A stretch of 59,281 nt of DNA, taken from assembly GCA_016929495.1 (NCBI GenBank), contig JAFGIS010000070.1:1-59281 (forward strand). Reading direction: 5' to 3'. Below, piece by piece: positions 18,433 through 27,568 of the stretch; positions within the stretch are counted from its first letter, which is position 1, and every line of letters begins with the position of its first letter. The notes beneath the pieces are model-generated. The model was not told where the DNA came from. It did not search any database and saw only the letters and a list, made by a program, of their open reading frames with translations. The translations under genes were made by a program, and so were the position numbers. This DNA is from Polyangiaceae bacterium. Lineage in GTDB: Bacteria; Myxococcota_A; Polyangia; Polyangiales; Polyangiaceae.

Positions 18433-20034
18433 ATGCAGATCCCGATCGGCCAGATCATCGATGACAAGTACCGCATCGTGAGCCTCATCGGCGAAGGGGG
18501 GATGGGCGCTGTCTACGAAGGCGAGAACATCCGGATCAATCGTCGTGTCGCCATCAAGATACTGCACGCGGCCGTCGCGGGGAACAAGGAGGCCGTTCAG
18601 CGGTTCGAGCGTGAGGCTCAAGCGGCGGGGCGCATCGGCAACGATCACATCCTGGAGGTGCTCGATCTCGGCTCGCTGCCAGACGGCCAGCACTACATGG
18701 TGATGGAGTTCCTGGAGGGCGAGCCGCTGAGCGCACGTATCCGCCGTCTCGAGCGCCTCACACCGGAGCAGGCCTATCCAGTGATCCGCCAAGTGCTGCA
18801 GGGCCTGGACGCTGCGCACAGCGTCGGCATCGTGCACCGCGATCTGAAGCCGGACAACGTCTTCATCATCGGTGAGAAGTACGGGCAGAGGGACTTCGTC
18901 AAGATCATCGACTTCGGAGTCTCCAAGTTCAGCGTCCTCAGCGACGACATGAAAATGACGAGGACCGGCGCCGTCGTCGGCACTCCGTACTACATGGCCC
19001 CCGAGCAAGCGAGCGGCAGCCAGACCGCCGACGCTCGCAGCGACGTCTACGCCGTTGGGGTGATCCTCTACGAATGCATCACCGGGCACGTGCCGTTCGA
19101 CGCCGCGACGTTCAACCAGCTCATGTTCCAGATCGTGCTGTCGGCACCGATCCCGGCCGAGCAGATCGTCCCCAACCTCGATCCAGCCTTCGCCACGATC
19201 ATCGGAAAGGCGATGGCTCGGGATCCAGCGCATCGTTTCGCCTCCTGCAGCAGTCTGATCCAGGCGCTGGACGCGTGGGTCACTCATCGCACGGCCGTAA
19301 GCGTCCCGCCTGCGGGCGACCCGTATCTGCTCGTTCCGAGACCAGCGGGCGCGCCGGCCGAGCGCATGACAGCCGCCGGACCTGCCAGGGCCTTCACCCC
19401 TCCGGCGGCCTTACCCACGCCGGCTGCGGGCAGCTCCCCACAGACTCGCCCGGTCGGCGTCACTCCGCCCAATGCGCAGCCAGCGCCCACAGGCGGTGCA
19501 ACACTGCAGAGCGAGCCAGCGCCGCCGGGCGCACCGAGCGCGAGTGGCGCCTTCGCCGGCTCGGGGGGCATCGCGCCGACGCCAGGGTCTTGGTCGTCAT
19601 CAGGGCTGTCGATTCCGAAATCGAGAGTCGGCCTGTGGATAGCAGCCGTCGTGGGCCTCATCATGGTCGCCGCCGCCCTGTTCGCGTGGACTCAGTTCAG
19701 ATCAGGGCCGGAGGCGTCACATGCGCCAGCTGACGCGAGCCCTCCGAGCGCTGAGCCAGGTGTCGAGGCTCGTCCAGCGGCCGCTCCGCCTGCCGGCTCT
19801 GCTGAGCCACCCACGGTCACACCTGCCCCGGCCGACGCCGGCATGCAGACCCAGGTTTCTGCGCCATCGGATGCGTCCACGGCGGGAAACGCTCGGACTC
19901 CGCCCCCAACCCGGCCGACGAGCGGCGCCGCACGGGTGCCGGCCGGAGCTCGCCCTCGAACACCCTCGGCCCCCCCGGCCCAACCGAAACCGCCCGCCCC
20001 GCGCAGGCGCACACCGCCGGACTTTGGCTACTAG
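18433..20034 (+). CDS. Hanks-type Ser/Thr protein kinase, membrane anchored
   Basis: 533 residues. The kinase domain spans residues ~10-280 with GEGGMGAVYEG (P-loop), VAIKIL (Lys), HRDLKPDNVF (catalytic loop), IDFGVSKF (DFG) and TPYYMAPEQASG (activation loop/APE). A Pro/Ala linker leads to one membrane helix (VGLWIAAVVGLIMVAAALFAW, about residue 397). An Ala/Pro-rich extracytoplasmic tail of ~115 residues lacks any recognised sensor domain such as PASTA. All catalytic residues are present, so the enzyme should be active. The stop codon is followed after one base by a perfect 24-base palindrome. Confidence 0.93.
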   Translation: MQIPIGQIIDDKYRIVSLIGEGGMGAVYEGENIRINRRVAIKILHAAVAGNKEAVQRFEREAQAAGRIGNDHILEVLDLGSLPDGQHYMVMEFLEGEPLSARIRRLERLTPEQAYPVIRQVLQGLDAAHSVGIVHRDLKPDNVFIIGEKYGQRDFVKIIDFGVSKFSVLSDDMKMTRTGAVVGTPYYMAPEQASGSQTADARSDVYAVGVILYECITGHVPFDAATFNQLMFQIVLSAPIPAEQIVPNLDPAFATIIGKAMARDPAHRFASCSSLIQALDAWVTHRTAVSVPPAGDPYLLVPRPAGAPAERMTAAGPARAFTPPAALPTPAAGSSPQTRPVGVTPPNAQPAPTGGATLQSEPAPPGAPSASGAFAGSGGIAPTPGSWSSSGLSIPKSRVGLWIAAVVGLIMVAAALFAWTQFRSGPEASHAPADASPPSAEPGVEARPAAAPPAGSAEPPTVTPAPADAGMQTQVSAPSDASTAGNARTPPPTRPTSGAARVPAGARPRTPSAPPAQPKPPAPRRRTPPDFGY

Positions 20035-20035
20035 C

Positions 20036-20059
20036 GCATCGTTTCAATTGAAACGATGC
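20036..20059. terminator. Perfect 24-bp palindrome after the kinase gene
   Basis: GCATCGTTTCAA is followed immediately by its reverse complement TTGAAACGATGC, with no mismatch over 24 bases. Folded as RNA this gives a 10-bp stem with an AATT loop. It starts 2 bases past the kinase stop. It lacks a downstream T-tract (CAAAATC follows), so a non-canonical or Rho-assisted terminator, or a dimeric protein-binding site, are both possible. Confidence 0.45.
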
Positions 20060-20257
20060 CAAAATCAGGGGTGTGTCCGCGGTTCGCCGCAGAGTCCGAC
20101 GTCCGACGAGGGTACCGGTGTAGGGACGACTCGGTTCACGGTGGGACGCAGCGGTCGTCGCCGAGCGGGAATCGATCGTTTTGTGAGTCGAGATCGGATA
20201 AACCCCGGTGCTCTTCCGGCCGTTGAACAGTCGGGGATGAGCTGACCCCGACGTCGT

Positions 20258-21343
20258 ATGGCTGCCAGTCGCAACAAGGGCCCCGCGCCCGCACCGGATT
20301 ATCCGATCAGGACGCCCTCTCTGCGCTCGCTCGCTCCCAAGGACGAGCCGAACAAACAGAGGAGCGAGAACAGCACACTCAACCTCTTCGGTCTGTCCGA
20401 AGGAAACCTCGCGCCGCCCCCGGTCCCCAGGATCGGCGAGTCGAGCGCGGTCAGACTCCTTGCGCCTCCCAACGTGAACGCGGCGCCCCCGCCCCTGCCG
20501 AAGAAACAGCCGGTCATCACCATCCGCCAGAAGGCGGCGCCTGTTCCCAGGAGGCAACGACCGTCGATTGCGTGGCTGGCGTTCATCATCACGCTGTTGA
20601 CCTTCGGCTGGTGGGTACTGTTCAGGTCTCCCTCCGCAAAGCCCGGCACGGCCACGACGGCGACAGCTCCGTCGGCGGTGCCCCGCGCAGGCCCGTCGAC
20701 AGCTGAACCGGCGCCCCGCAGTCGCCAGCCTGCCCAGGGCGCCACGGCTGCGCCAGCAGCGCAACCCGCCCGTCAACCGGTGACCGCCTACAGTGTCCCT
20801 TCGAACGAGCAACCCGCCACCGCGTCCAACGCCAAGGCGCCGGAAACCAAGGCGCCGGAAGCCAAGGCGCCGGAAGCCAAGGCGCGAGACACGAAAGTCG
20901 CCTCCGCGGCCTCCTCTTCAGGCCCCAGCGCGCGCGCGGCCAAGAGCACCGCCGCAACCACCTCCGATGCCTCGGCGGGCTCGAGCAGCAGCAAATCCTC
21001 GTTGGTCGGGAAGAAGGCAGCAAGCACCAAGTCCAAGGGCGGGGCGTCTGGAGCCTCGACGAGCAGCAGCAACGCGCCTTTCAACACCAGCGCGGCACGG
21101 GCCGCCCTGAGCCGGGCAGCCGCTTCGGCGTCCTCCTGTCGCAAGCTGGGTGACCCCGCTGGCACAGCCAGGGTCATGGTGACGTTCGCGCCGTCGGGCC
21201 GCGTTACCAGTTCCGTGCTGGCCGGCGGACTCTTCGCCGGCACTCGCGCCGGCGGCTGCATCGCCGCGCGTATGCGCTCGGCGACCGTACCGCCCTTCTC
21301 CGGCGGTTCGGTCACCGTGACGAAGTCGGTGGCGATACAGTAG
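20258..21343 (+). CDS. Single-pass membrane protein with AgmX-like C-terminal domain
   Basis: 361 residues. The N-terminal ~100 residues are Pro-rich and cytoplasmic (PAPDYPIRTPSLRSLAPKDE, VPRIGESS, PPLPKKQP). One membrane helix follows (SIAWLAFIITLLTFGWWVLF). The middle is an Ala/Ser/Lys linker with a short repeat, KAPE(T/A) occurring several times (DNA near 20830-20885). The last ~95 residues (ALSRAAASASSCRKLGDPAG..., RVMVTFAPSGRVTS, GGCIAARMRSATVPPFSG) match a C-terminal module frequent in Sorangium-type proteins and related to the AgmX/TonB-like fold, with two Cys that could pair. Probably periplasmic. Function unknown. It may be read with the kinase gene upstream if the palindrome is not a full stop. 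Confidence 0.75.
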   Translation: MAASRNKGPAPAPDYPIRTPSLRSLAPKDEPNKQRSENSTLNLFGLSEGNLAPPPVPRIGESSAVRLLAPPNVNAAPPPLPKKQPVITIRQKAAPVPRRQRPSIAWLAFIITLLTFGWWVLFRSPSAKPGTATTATAPSAVPRAGPSTAEPAPRSRQPAQGATAAPAAQPARQPVTAYSVPSNEQPATASNAKAPETKAPEAKAPEAKARDTKVASAASSSGPSARAAKSTAATTSDASAGSSSSKSSLVGKKAASTKSKGGASGASTSSSNAPFNTSAARAALSRAAASASSCRKLGDPAGTARVMVTFAPSGRVTSSVLAGGLFAGTRAGGCIAARMRSATVPPFSGGSVTVTKSVAIQ

Positions 21344-21378
21344 TGTAGGTCCGACGACGCCGGCGGGTGGTGCGGGGA

Positions 21379-23562
21379 CTACAGCAGAATGAACCGGTTC
21401 GCGTCGGGGAAATCGAGCGTATCTTGAGGAAACTCGTCCGCCGAAGGCACGCTGCAGCCGTCCGTGCAGGTCGGCACTTTGTCGCACGCCGGCGTGCCCG
21501 GATGGGCTGGATCGGTTCGGTCGAAACACAGACGCAGGGGTCGCGACACGCCGACGTTGCCCGCGTTGTCCTGGGCGCGCGCTGCCACGCAGATCCAGCC
21601 TTCGTAGTCTTCGGGAATCAGTGCGCCCAGCTCCCACTCGGCGCCAGTGCACGAAGCCCCTCCGATCGGACCGACACCGAAGACGACGGTAGCGTAGGTG
21701 CTCCCGGCTTGCGTCCAGAGCTTCTGACCGATGATGCGGGTCAGGTCGGAGCTCTTGTGACACAGAGGATCGGGCGCAGACGTCTCCTTCCCGAAGACGC
21801 AGAAGCCGTCGAGAGCGGGGTCCCTATCTTCGGAGTCATCCAGCGCCGTCGACCTGAAGTCGGAGGCGCCCGTGGCCGCGATCGGCGCAAGCCTGACGAA
21901 GCTGTGGCTTTCGTCCAGAGCCCCTGTGTCGAGGGCATCGCAGGCGCCGTCCTCATCGCTGTCGACAAGCAGAGGGACCTTGGGGTCGGGCTGAAGGTAG
22001 ACATAGACAGAAGACTCGTCCGTCGCCGAGGAGTAGAAGATGTGCTGTCCATCAGCCTCGTTCATGCGCTCCCAGACCATGGCGCGCACGAGGCCGACCT
22101 GGTAGGCGTCGGAGTGATCGCTGAGTGCGGTGCCCAGTGGATCGAAGACGTGTGAGCATTCGTCGCCCTCCTTCTTCTCTTTCACCTCCCGCACCGTCGG
22201 GGGATCCAGGGTCACGATCGGCGGCGTTGTATCGAGATAGAGCACCATCGAGGCGCCGAGCCCGTCGTCGTTGCCGTTGCCCGCTTTGTCCGCGGCGGTG
22301 ATCATGACCGGGAGCTGAACCTGGGCGCGGAACTCGGGACTGGCCGAATCGAACGTGAACACATAGTCGGGGCCGTCTCCCCAACTGGATTCGTAGTTGA
22401 AGACTCGCGAGCCGATCTTGAGCTTGATGGTGTTCGGGTCGACGCCTGCCAGATCATCGGTGATGGTGAAGCGGAGCTCGACGAACCCGCCGACGATAGC
22501 CCCGTCGTCAGGGCCCGTGGTCTTGATGACAGGGGGGCGACCGTCGAGTGTGAACGCGTAGTTGATCTCGCTCGTGATGGCCGGGTCGCGCGAATTCGAG
22601 GCCTGGACACGGACGTCCGTGGTGCCGGTGGGCGGCACGGAGAATACGGTCGGGTCGGTGAAGTTGATTTCCGCCCAATATGACCCCGCCTCCTTGGGGT
22701 CTTCCTGGAGCTCGAAGCTCTGTCCGCCGATGATGAGGCGAGCCGATGCGACCTCGGCATCGGGGTCCTTCGTTTCCAGTGGCTCGGCGCTGATCTGGTA
22801 CTGGAATCGGACCGGTTGTTTCACCGACTTGACGGCAGCCTCCGCCGGGCTGTCGATGTCTATGGTGGGCCCGAAGTCGATGTACACGAACGCGCTCGCA
22901 GAACCCGAAGCGGGGGGGGCGGAACTGTCTTGGGCCGTGCAGCGGATCTCGGCTCTCCCTGGAGTGACGTCCTCGCCTATGGCGAGCGAGGTCGTGTACT
23001 CGTCCTCGTTCTCGTCGCTGGGTGTCACCGCGCTGGCGGTGTGCTCCATGCCGCCGGCATCGATGAGCACGACGTTGACGCTGCTCGGACTCACGTCCTG
23101 CGCGCCCGGGTCATCCGCCTTGCTTGCCCTGCAGACGACTTCGAGATCCCCGATCGTCACAGGGGCCCCATCGCCGAGCTGGTCCACGGACGTCGGGCTC
23201 CGGATCGTCACGTGCGGAGGGGGCGCCGACGACTCAGAACTCGCTCCAGCGAAGCCCGCCTGCCCGGACGCGCCACCCGCCCCCAGCAACGCCCCACCCG
23301 AACCGCCCTCTGGCTGGGTCGGGTTCCCACCAGCTTCCCCGAGCGGCCCGCCCGCATCGCCCACCGAAGCACCCCCTTCGGCGGATCCAGCCTGCCCCAG
23401 CCCGCCCTGTGACGCTTCGGCTGAGCCGGCCGCCCCCCCGAGATCGTGCGAGGAGCGACCGCTCGTGGAGTTGATGGCGGGTGCCGAATGCGGACGGTCG
23501 TTCGACTTGCCGCAACCCGTGATCACTAGAAGCCCCAGCAGGGCAGCAAGCCACCTCGTCAT
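21379..23562 (-). CDS. Lipoprotein with Ig-like domains
   Basis: 727 residues from ATG 23562, which opens a lipoprotein signal (RWLAALLGLLVITGCGKSN, lipobox ITGC). A Gly/Ala/Ser linker of ~90 residues is followed by several beta-rich repeats resembling Ig-like or Big-type domains (VTIRSPTSVDQLGDGAPV, TIDIDSPAEAAVKSVKQPV, PPVIKTTGPDDGAIVGG, PPIVTLDPPTVREV). The C-terminal ~200 residues carry a SDEDGACDALDTG stretch, reminiscent of a Ca-binding type 3-like turn, and paired Cys (CHKSSD, GGASCTGAEWE, EGWICVAARAQDN, LRLCFDRTDP, CDKVPTCTDGC). Surface exposed. Function unknown. Divergent from the GGDEF gene. Confidence 0.78.
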   Translation of the reverse strand: MTRWLAALLGLLVITGCGKSNDRPHSAPAINSTSGRSSHDLGGAAGSAEASQGGLGQAGSAEGGASVGDAGGPLGEAGGNPTQPEGGSGGALLGAGGASGQAGFAGASSESSAPPPHVTIRSPTSVDQLGDGAPVTIGDLEVVCRASKADDPGAQDVSPSSVNVVLIDAGGMEHTASAVTPSDENEDEYTTSLAIGEDVTPGRAEIRCTAQDSSAPPASGSASAFVYIDFGPTIDIDSPAEAAVKSVKQPVRFQYQISAEPLETKDPDAEVASARLIIGGQSFELQEDPKEAGSYWAEINFTDPTVFSVPPTGTTDVRVQASNSRDPAITSEINYAFTLDGRPPVIKTTGPDDGAIVGGFVELRFTITDDLAGVDPNTIKLKIGSRVFNYESSWGDGPDYVFTFDSASPEFRAQVQLPVMITAADKAGNGNDDGLGASMVLYLDTTPPIVTLDPPTVREVKEKKEGDECSHVFDPLGTALSDHSDAYQVGLVRAMVWERMNEADGQHIFYSSATDESSVYVYLQPDPKVPLLVDSDEDGACDALDTGALDESHSFVRLAPIAATGASDFRSTALDDSEDRDPALDGFCVFGKETSAPDPLCHKSSDLTRIIGQKLWTQAGSTYATVVFGVGPIGGASCTGAEWELGALIPEDYEGWICVAARAQDNAGNVGVSRPLRLCFDRTDPAHPGTPACDKVPTCTDGCSVPSADEFPQDTLDFPDANRFILL

Positions 23563-23906
23563 CGTCCCGTCCTTTCGCCCATAGCCTGGAATCAGGGGCA
23601 GACAGTATAGCATCGGTCCTCGGAAGCCGTACAAACGACGCCTGGTCGAGAACGGATGTCGGCGCGCGATACCGTTGCACGCACCGAAGCCGCAGCAACG
23701 GCAAGTGGACCGGCCACCCGAACGCTGGACCAAGGCTTCGCAATGGGAGATCCAGACCTGGGCTATCGACCGCTCACAATAGCCCACATCGAAGGGGAGG
23801 ATGCCTCGGCGCGACGTGCGAGTCTGCTGGGATGCGCCCCTGAAGCGGCGCTTGTTGAGCCACCCAATGCAGGCGCTTGCGCTCGAGCGGGCCGTCGGCG
23901 ATTCTG
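23563..23906. other. Divergent intergenic region
   Basis: 344 bases between the Ig-like lipoprotein and the response-regulator/GGDEF gene. It must hold both promoters. No inverted repeat, tandem repeat or small gene was recognised; the open frames across it are out-of-frame extensions of the neighbours. Confidence 0.45.
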
Positions 23907-24902
23907 ATGGCGAGGCACGTGGTCAACGCAAAGGTACTTCTGGTCGAGGACAGCGAAGCCCAGGGGAACCGCGTGAGAGGCTCCCTGGAACGTATGGGAT
24001 ACTCGGTGCTCTGGGCGCGTTCCGGTGTCGAGGGCCTCAAGCTCGCGCGTGCGGAAAGCCCCGACGTGATCCTGCTCGACGTCGTCATGGCAGACATCGA
24101 CGGGTTCTCCGTGTGTCGTTGGCTCAAGATGCACGCCGACACCCGCGATATCCCGATCATCATGCTCACGGTCAAGGGCGAGGTCGAATATCGGATCGAG
24201 GGGCTGAACGTCGGCGCCAACGACTACCTGCCCAAGCCCTTCGCAGACGGGGAGCTCGAGGCGCGCGTCTTCGCCGCGCTCCGGGTCAGGACAGCCCAGG
24301 CGGAGCTCAAGGAACGCAATCAGCAGCTCGAGGCGATGCTGCATCGTGTCGAGGCGCTCGCGATCACCGATCCGCTGACGGGGCTGTTCAACCGTCGCAG
24401 ATTCACCGACGTGCTGAAACGCGAGTTTGCGCTCACCAAGCGGTACGGCAACCCGCTGAGCTGCCTGATGATCGATTTGGATCACTTCAAGCAGATCAAC
24501 GACGCCCACGGGCATGAAGCCGGCGACCAGGTACTCAAGGAAGTGGCTCACATCATCGCGAGCAACTGCCGGGAAGTCGATCTGCCCACCCGCTATGGGG
24601 GCGAGGAGTTCGTGGTGCTGCTGCCCCACACCCCCAAGCCGAACGCGGGCGTCCTCGCGAACAGGCTCGCGAAGACGATCAAGACGGCGGTGATCCGCGT
24701 TGACCAGACCGAGCTCCACCTGACGGCCAGTTTCGGAGTGGCATCGACCGCGGACGTCACATCGAATGTAGCCGAGGAGCTGGTGAGGGCGGCCGACGCC
24801 GCCATGTTTCGAGCTAAACGAGAAGGCCGCGACCGCGTGGCGCTCTATGTCCCGGAGGACGACACTCCGCTGCCAGAAGGGCTCGACGAGGCCGAGCACT
24901 AG
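23907..24902 (+). CDS. Response regulator-GGDEF diguanylate cyclase
   Basis: 331 residues from ATG 23907 (MARHVVNAKVLLVEDSE). Receiver domain (residues ~8-120): acidic pocket VLLVEDSE, phospho-acceptor Asp in VILLDVVMADIDG, Thr in IIMLTVKG and Lys in YLPKPFADG. A coiled helix (AELKERNQQLEAMLHRVEAL) connects to a GGDEF domain: ITDPLTGLFNRRRF, MIDLDHFKQIND and the active-site loop RYGGEEFVVLL. The product-inhibition I-site RxxD is present as REVD five residues before GGEEF. The predicted reaction is 2 GTP to cyclic di-GMP, switched by phosphorylation from a histidine kinase not in this window. PleD-like but with one receiver. Confidence 0.94.
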   Translation: MARHVVNAKVLLVEDSEAQGNRVRGSLERMGYSVLWARSGVEGLKLARAESPDVILLDVVMADIDGFSVCRWLKMHADTRDIPIIMLTVKGEVEYRIEGLNVGANDYLPKPFADGELEARVFAALRVRTAQAELKERNQQLEAMLHRVEALAITDPLTGLFNRRRFTDVLKREFALTKRYGNPLSCLMIDLDHFKQINDAHGHEAGDQVLKEVAHIIASNCREVDLPTRYGGEEFVVLLPHTPKPNAGVLANRLAKTIKTAVIRVDQTELHLTASFGVASTADVTSNVAEELVRAADAAMFRAKREGRDRVALYVPEDDTPLPEGLDEAEH

Positions 24903-24997
24903 GTTGGCCCGGTGCTGACTGGCGTATACTGTCTGCACAGGACACAACGAAACTCGGCCGACCAGGACTCCTCGCCGCCGTTGGGGCCTTTCGCGTG

Positions 24998-26326
24998 ATG
25001 TGCTGCAACGACGTCGAACCACGGGTAGTGCCCGCCGCAGTGGAACGGAATCAGCTCGGCCAGAGGGTGACGCGCCGGCCCGAGGCCGCGGCCAGAGTAC
25101 CAGTCGGGTCGTTGAGAGGGATCCACCTTGGTCTTCGCTGGGCGGTGGCAACAGCCGCCCTGGCCACGCTGCTGACGAGCAGCCCAGCGCGTGCCGAGCC
25201 GAGCGACATGGCCGACAGGGGGGCGGGATCGGACAACGACGGCGCGGAGTGCACAGCGACCGAAGACCAGGTTCGGAGGTCCTGTGGTGCGAACCCGGCG
25301 TGCAACGCAGCGCCCGAGGATCCCCCCACGGTGCTGCACAGGTCGGCGGCCGTGGCGGCCGGGCTGGTTCCGGGCTTGCTGGTGCACGGAGCAGGCAGCT
25401 TCGTGCTGGGGCGCCCCTGCACGGCGCGGCGTCTGCTTGCGGCCGAAGGGATCGGGATCGGGCTGCTCGCGGTCGGCGGCGGCGCCATCGTCCTCAGCGG
25501 GGCTGCAAGAGACATCGTCGGACCGGCCGCTGCCCTTTCGATCGCCGGCCTGGGTCTGTTCAGCCTCTCCGCGCTCGCCGACCTCTACAGCGTGACTGCG
25601 CCGCAGGGGGGCTGGGGCAAGGCTCCAACCGGCGTCCCTCGCTGGGAAACCTCGCTCGGCTATCGCTACGTCTACGATCCACAGTTCTCCTATCGCCACT
25701 TCCTGGTGGACACGATGCACGTCCGGGCCGGACGCTGGCGTCTGAGTCCGTCGGTGTGGATGTCATCCGACGATGCGAACGAAAGAATGCGGCTGGTCAC
25801 GGCGCTTCGACCCTGGGGCCCAACGCCGGACGAGCGTGCGCGGGACGGGAGCTTCGCGGACGCCGAGTTCGCGCTGACTCACCATCGTTTCGCACGCGAG
25901 GGCTTCGACATCACGACCGTCGAGGCCTTCGCTCTCGGACGCTTCGACCTCGAACGCTTCGATGCCGGACTGAGCGGCTCGTTCGCCGACTTCGGTGTGG
26001 GCGCGGCGACGCAAGTGTACGACTGGGAAACGGACGCCGGAAATCGTCAGAGCACGACCATGCTCCTGGCCCGCTTTGGGTTCGGGGCGTATCTGGGCAA
26101 ACAGGCACCTTCCGGAGGGCACGTGCTCGTCTACTACGACCATCGCCACGACGGATACGCCGGCGGGTTTCTGAACCTTGGGGTCGGCAGCGGCGTCGCG
26201 GGCCATTTCGGACTACAGAGTGTCTACTACTTCGATGACCGCTACGGGCTACAGCTCGAGGCTCAGCTCGGCTCGGCGTGGGTAGCAGGGCTGTCCGCGC
26301 GATTTCGGGCAGGAGGCGCGCCATGA
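24998..26326 (+). CDS. Exported membrane hypothetical protein
   Basis: About 442 residues. The start is uncertain: GTG 24995, ATG 24998 or a later one nearer the signal peptide (LRWAVATAALATLLTSSPARA). A Cys-containing segment follows (ECTATEDQVRRSCGANPACNA), then two hydrophobic stretches (GIGIGLLAVGGGAIVLSG and AALSIAGLGLFSLSALADLYS). The C-terminal ~240 residues alternate aromatic and polar residues (WETSLGYRYVYDPQFSYRHF, LLARFGFGAYLG, VYYFDDRYGLQLEAQLG), as expected of an outer-membrane beta-barrel. No named family recognised. The stop overlaps the next start as ATGA, so the two are translationally coupled. Confidence 0.72.
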   Translation: MCCNDVEPRVVPAAVERNQLGQRVTRRPEAAARVPVGSLRGIHLGLRWAVATAALATLLTSSPARAEPSDMADRGAGSDNDGAECTATEDQVRRSCGANPACNAAPEDPPTVLHRSAAVAAGLVPGLLVHGAGSFVLGRPCTARRLLAAEGIGIGLLAVGGGAIVLSGAARDIVGPAAALSIAGLGLFSLSALADLYSVTAPQGGWGKAPTGVPRWETSLGYRYVYDPQFSYRHFLVDTMHVRAGRWRLSPSVWMSSDDANERMRLVTALRPWGPTPDERARDGSFADAEFALTHHRFAREGFDITTVEAFALGRFDLERFDAGLSGSFADFGVGAATQVYDWETDAGNRQSTTMLLARFGFGAYLGKQAPSGGHVLVYYDHRHDGYAGGFLNLGVGSGVAGHFGLQSVYYFDDRYGLQLEAQLGSAWVAGLSARFRAGGAP

Positions 26327-27423
26327 GCAGGCGCTGCCGCGGCCCATGCGTCCTGGCGCTGTTCGGAGCGCTCGGATCCGCTTGCGTGCGGCCCGCCGAA
26401 GAGCGGGCTCGGCAAGACGAAACGGTCGGCTCTGCGGCGATCGAAGGGCTCGAAGTGAGCGTCCGGGACGGCCTGGCGGCAATACGTCGACTGGCGCCGG
26501 GACGAATCCATCTCTGGGCCAGTGCCCCAAGCTTCGACCTGGCGATCCGAACGGCAGAGCCGCGCGTCGACTTGGAGCTGCTGGTCGACAACTGCATGCC
26601 GGGTGCGACGCTGACGGATTCGAGCGACAAGGAGTGGGCCGTCGCCAGCGCACGGGTGGTCGTCACCCAATGCCGCTGGCGAGTCGACCTGGAAGGCGGA
26701 AAGACCGTCGTACGTGTGGCCCCTGCGGCGAAGCCTCGATCGAGCCTCGTCGATTTCGCCGTGCTCAGTGACGTACAGGAGGCCGTCGACCGGGTTCAGG
26801 ATATCTTCGAGCGCATGAACCAGCAGCCCGAGCTCGACTTCGTCTTGAGCACGGGTGATCTCACGAGTCGCGGCACAGACGACGAACTCGGGCGCTTCCA
26901 GTCGGAGCTCGAGACGCTCAGGGTTCCCTTCTTCACGACGCTCGGCAACCATGAGCTCGGTTCGAGTCCGCCGGAATTCCATCGCTTCTTCGGACGCGGC
27001 AGCCAAAGCTTCACCTATGGCGACGTGCGGTTCACGACGCTCGACGCCGCGAACGCGACGATTGATCCACTCGTGTACGGTTGGCTCGACGAGTGGCTCG
27101 AACGAGGCGCAGACCAGACGCACGTCGTTGCGATGCACTACCCTCCGCTCGACCCGATCGGGGTGCGCAACGGAGCGTTCTCGAGCAGAAGCGAAGCGGG
27201 CAAATTGCTCGGCAAGCTCAGCGCGGCGGGCGTGGACCTCACGCTGTACGGCCACATTCATTCCTTCTACGCTTTCGAGAATGCGGGCATTGCGGCGTAC
27301 ATCAGCGGAGGAGGCGGAGCGATCCCGGAGCGCTTCGATGGCATCGGACGTCATTTCCTGATGGTCCATGCCGACCCGGCTCGACAGACGGTGAGTGTGC
27401 GCGTGGAGCGTGTCGACGGCTGA
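26323..27423 (+). CDS. Calcineurin-like metallophosphoesterase, lipoprotein
   Basis: 366 residues from ATG 26323, overlapping the upstream stop by 4 bases. Lipoprotein signal (CVLALFGALGSACV, lipobox GSAC). After a ~120-residue beta-rich N-terminal domain comes a metallophosphoesterase with its metal motifs: FAVLSDVQ (D-x-Q in place of the usual D-x-H), VLSTGDLTSRG, TLGNHELG, VVAMHYPP and YGHIHSFYAF. The Gln at the D-x-H position is a common variant in this family. Predicted periplasmic or outer-membrane phosphohydrolase; substrate unknown. Coupling to the putative beta-barrel suggests they act together. Confidence 0.88.
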   Translation: MSRRCRGPCVLALFGALGSACVRPAEERARQDETVGSAAIEGLEVSVRDGLAAIRRLAPGRIHLWASAPSFDLAIRTAEPRVDLELLVDNCMPGATLTDSSDKEWAVASARVVVTQCRWRVDLEGGKTVVRVAPAAKPRSSLVDFAVLSDVQEAVDRVQDIFERMNQQPELDFVLSTGDLTSRGTDDELGRFQSELETLRVPFFTTLGNHELGSSPPEFHRFFGRGSQSFTYGDVRFTTLDAANATIDPLVYGWLDEWLERGADQTHVVAMHYPPLDPIGVRNGAFSSRSEAGKLLGKLSAAGVDLTLYGHIHSFYAFENAGIAAYISGGGGAIPERFDGIGRHFLMVHADPARQTVSVRVERVDG

Positions 27424-27532
27424 CTGCGGCCAGGTCGCATGCCGAGGCGGTGTCTCGATGGCGCGGGCCGAAAACCTTGGCGCCGGTTGGCTCGGCCGCC
27501 GGGCCCAGCGCAGGAACAACCTAGGACCCGTT

Positions 27533-27561
27533 TTGCATTTTTTTGACCTCCAGGGGACAAT
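27533..27561 (+). promoter_or_regulatory. Candidate sigma-70-type promoter
   Basis: TTGCAT (27533-27538), a 17-base spacer containing a T-tract, then GACAAT (27556-27561). The -10 ends only 7 bases before the ATG at 27569, so a transcript from it would be nearly leaderless; AGGGGA inside the spacer could serve as ribosome site if the true start of transcription is upstream. Confidence 0.3.
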
Positions 27562-27568
27562 ACTCACC

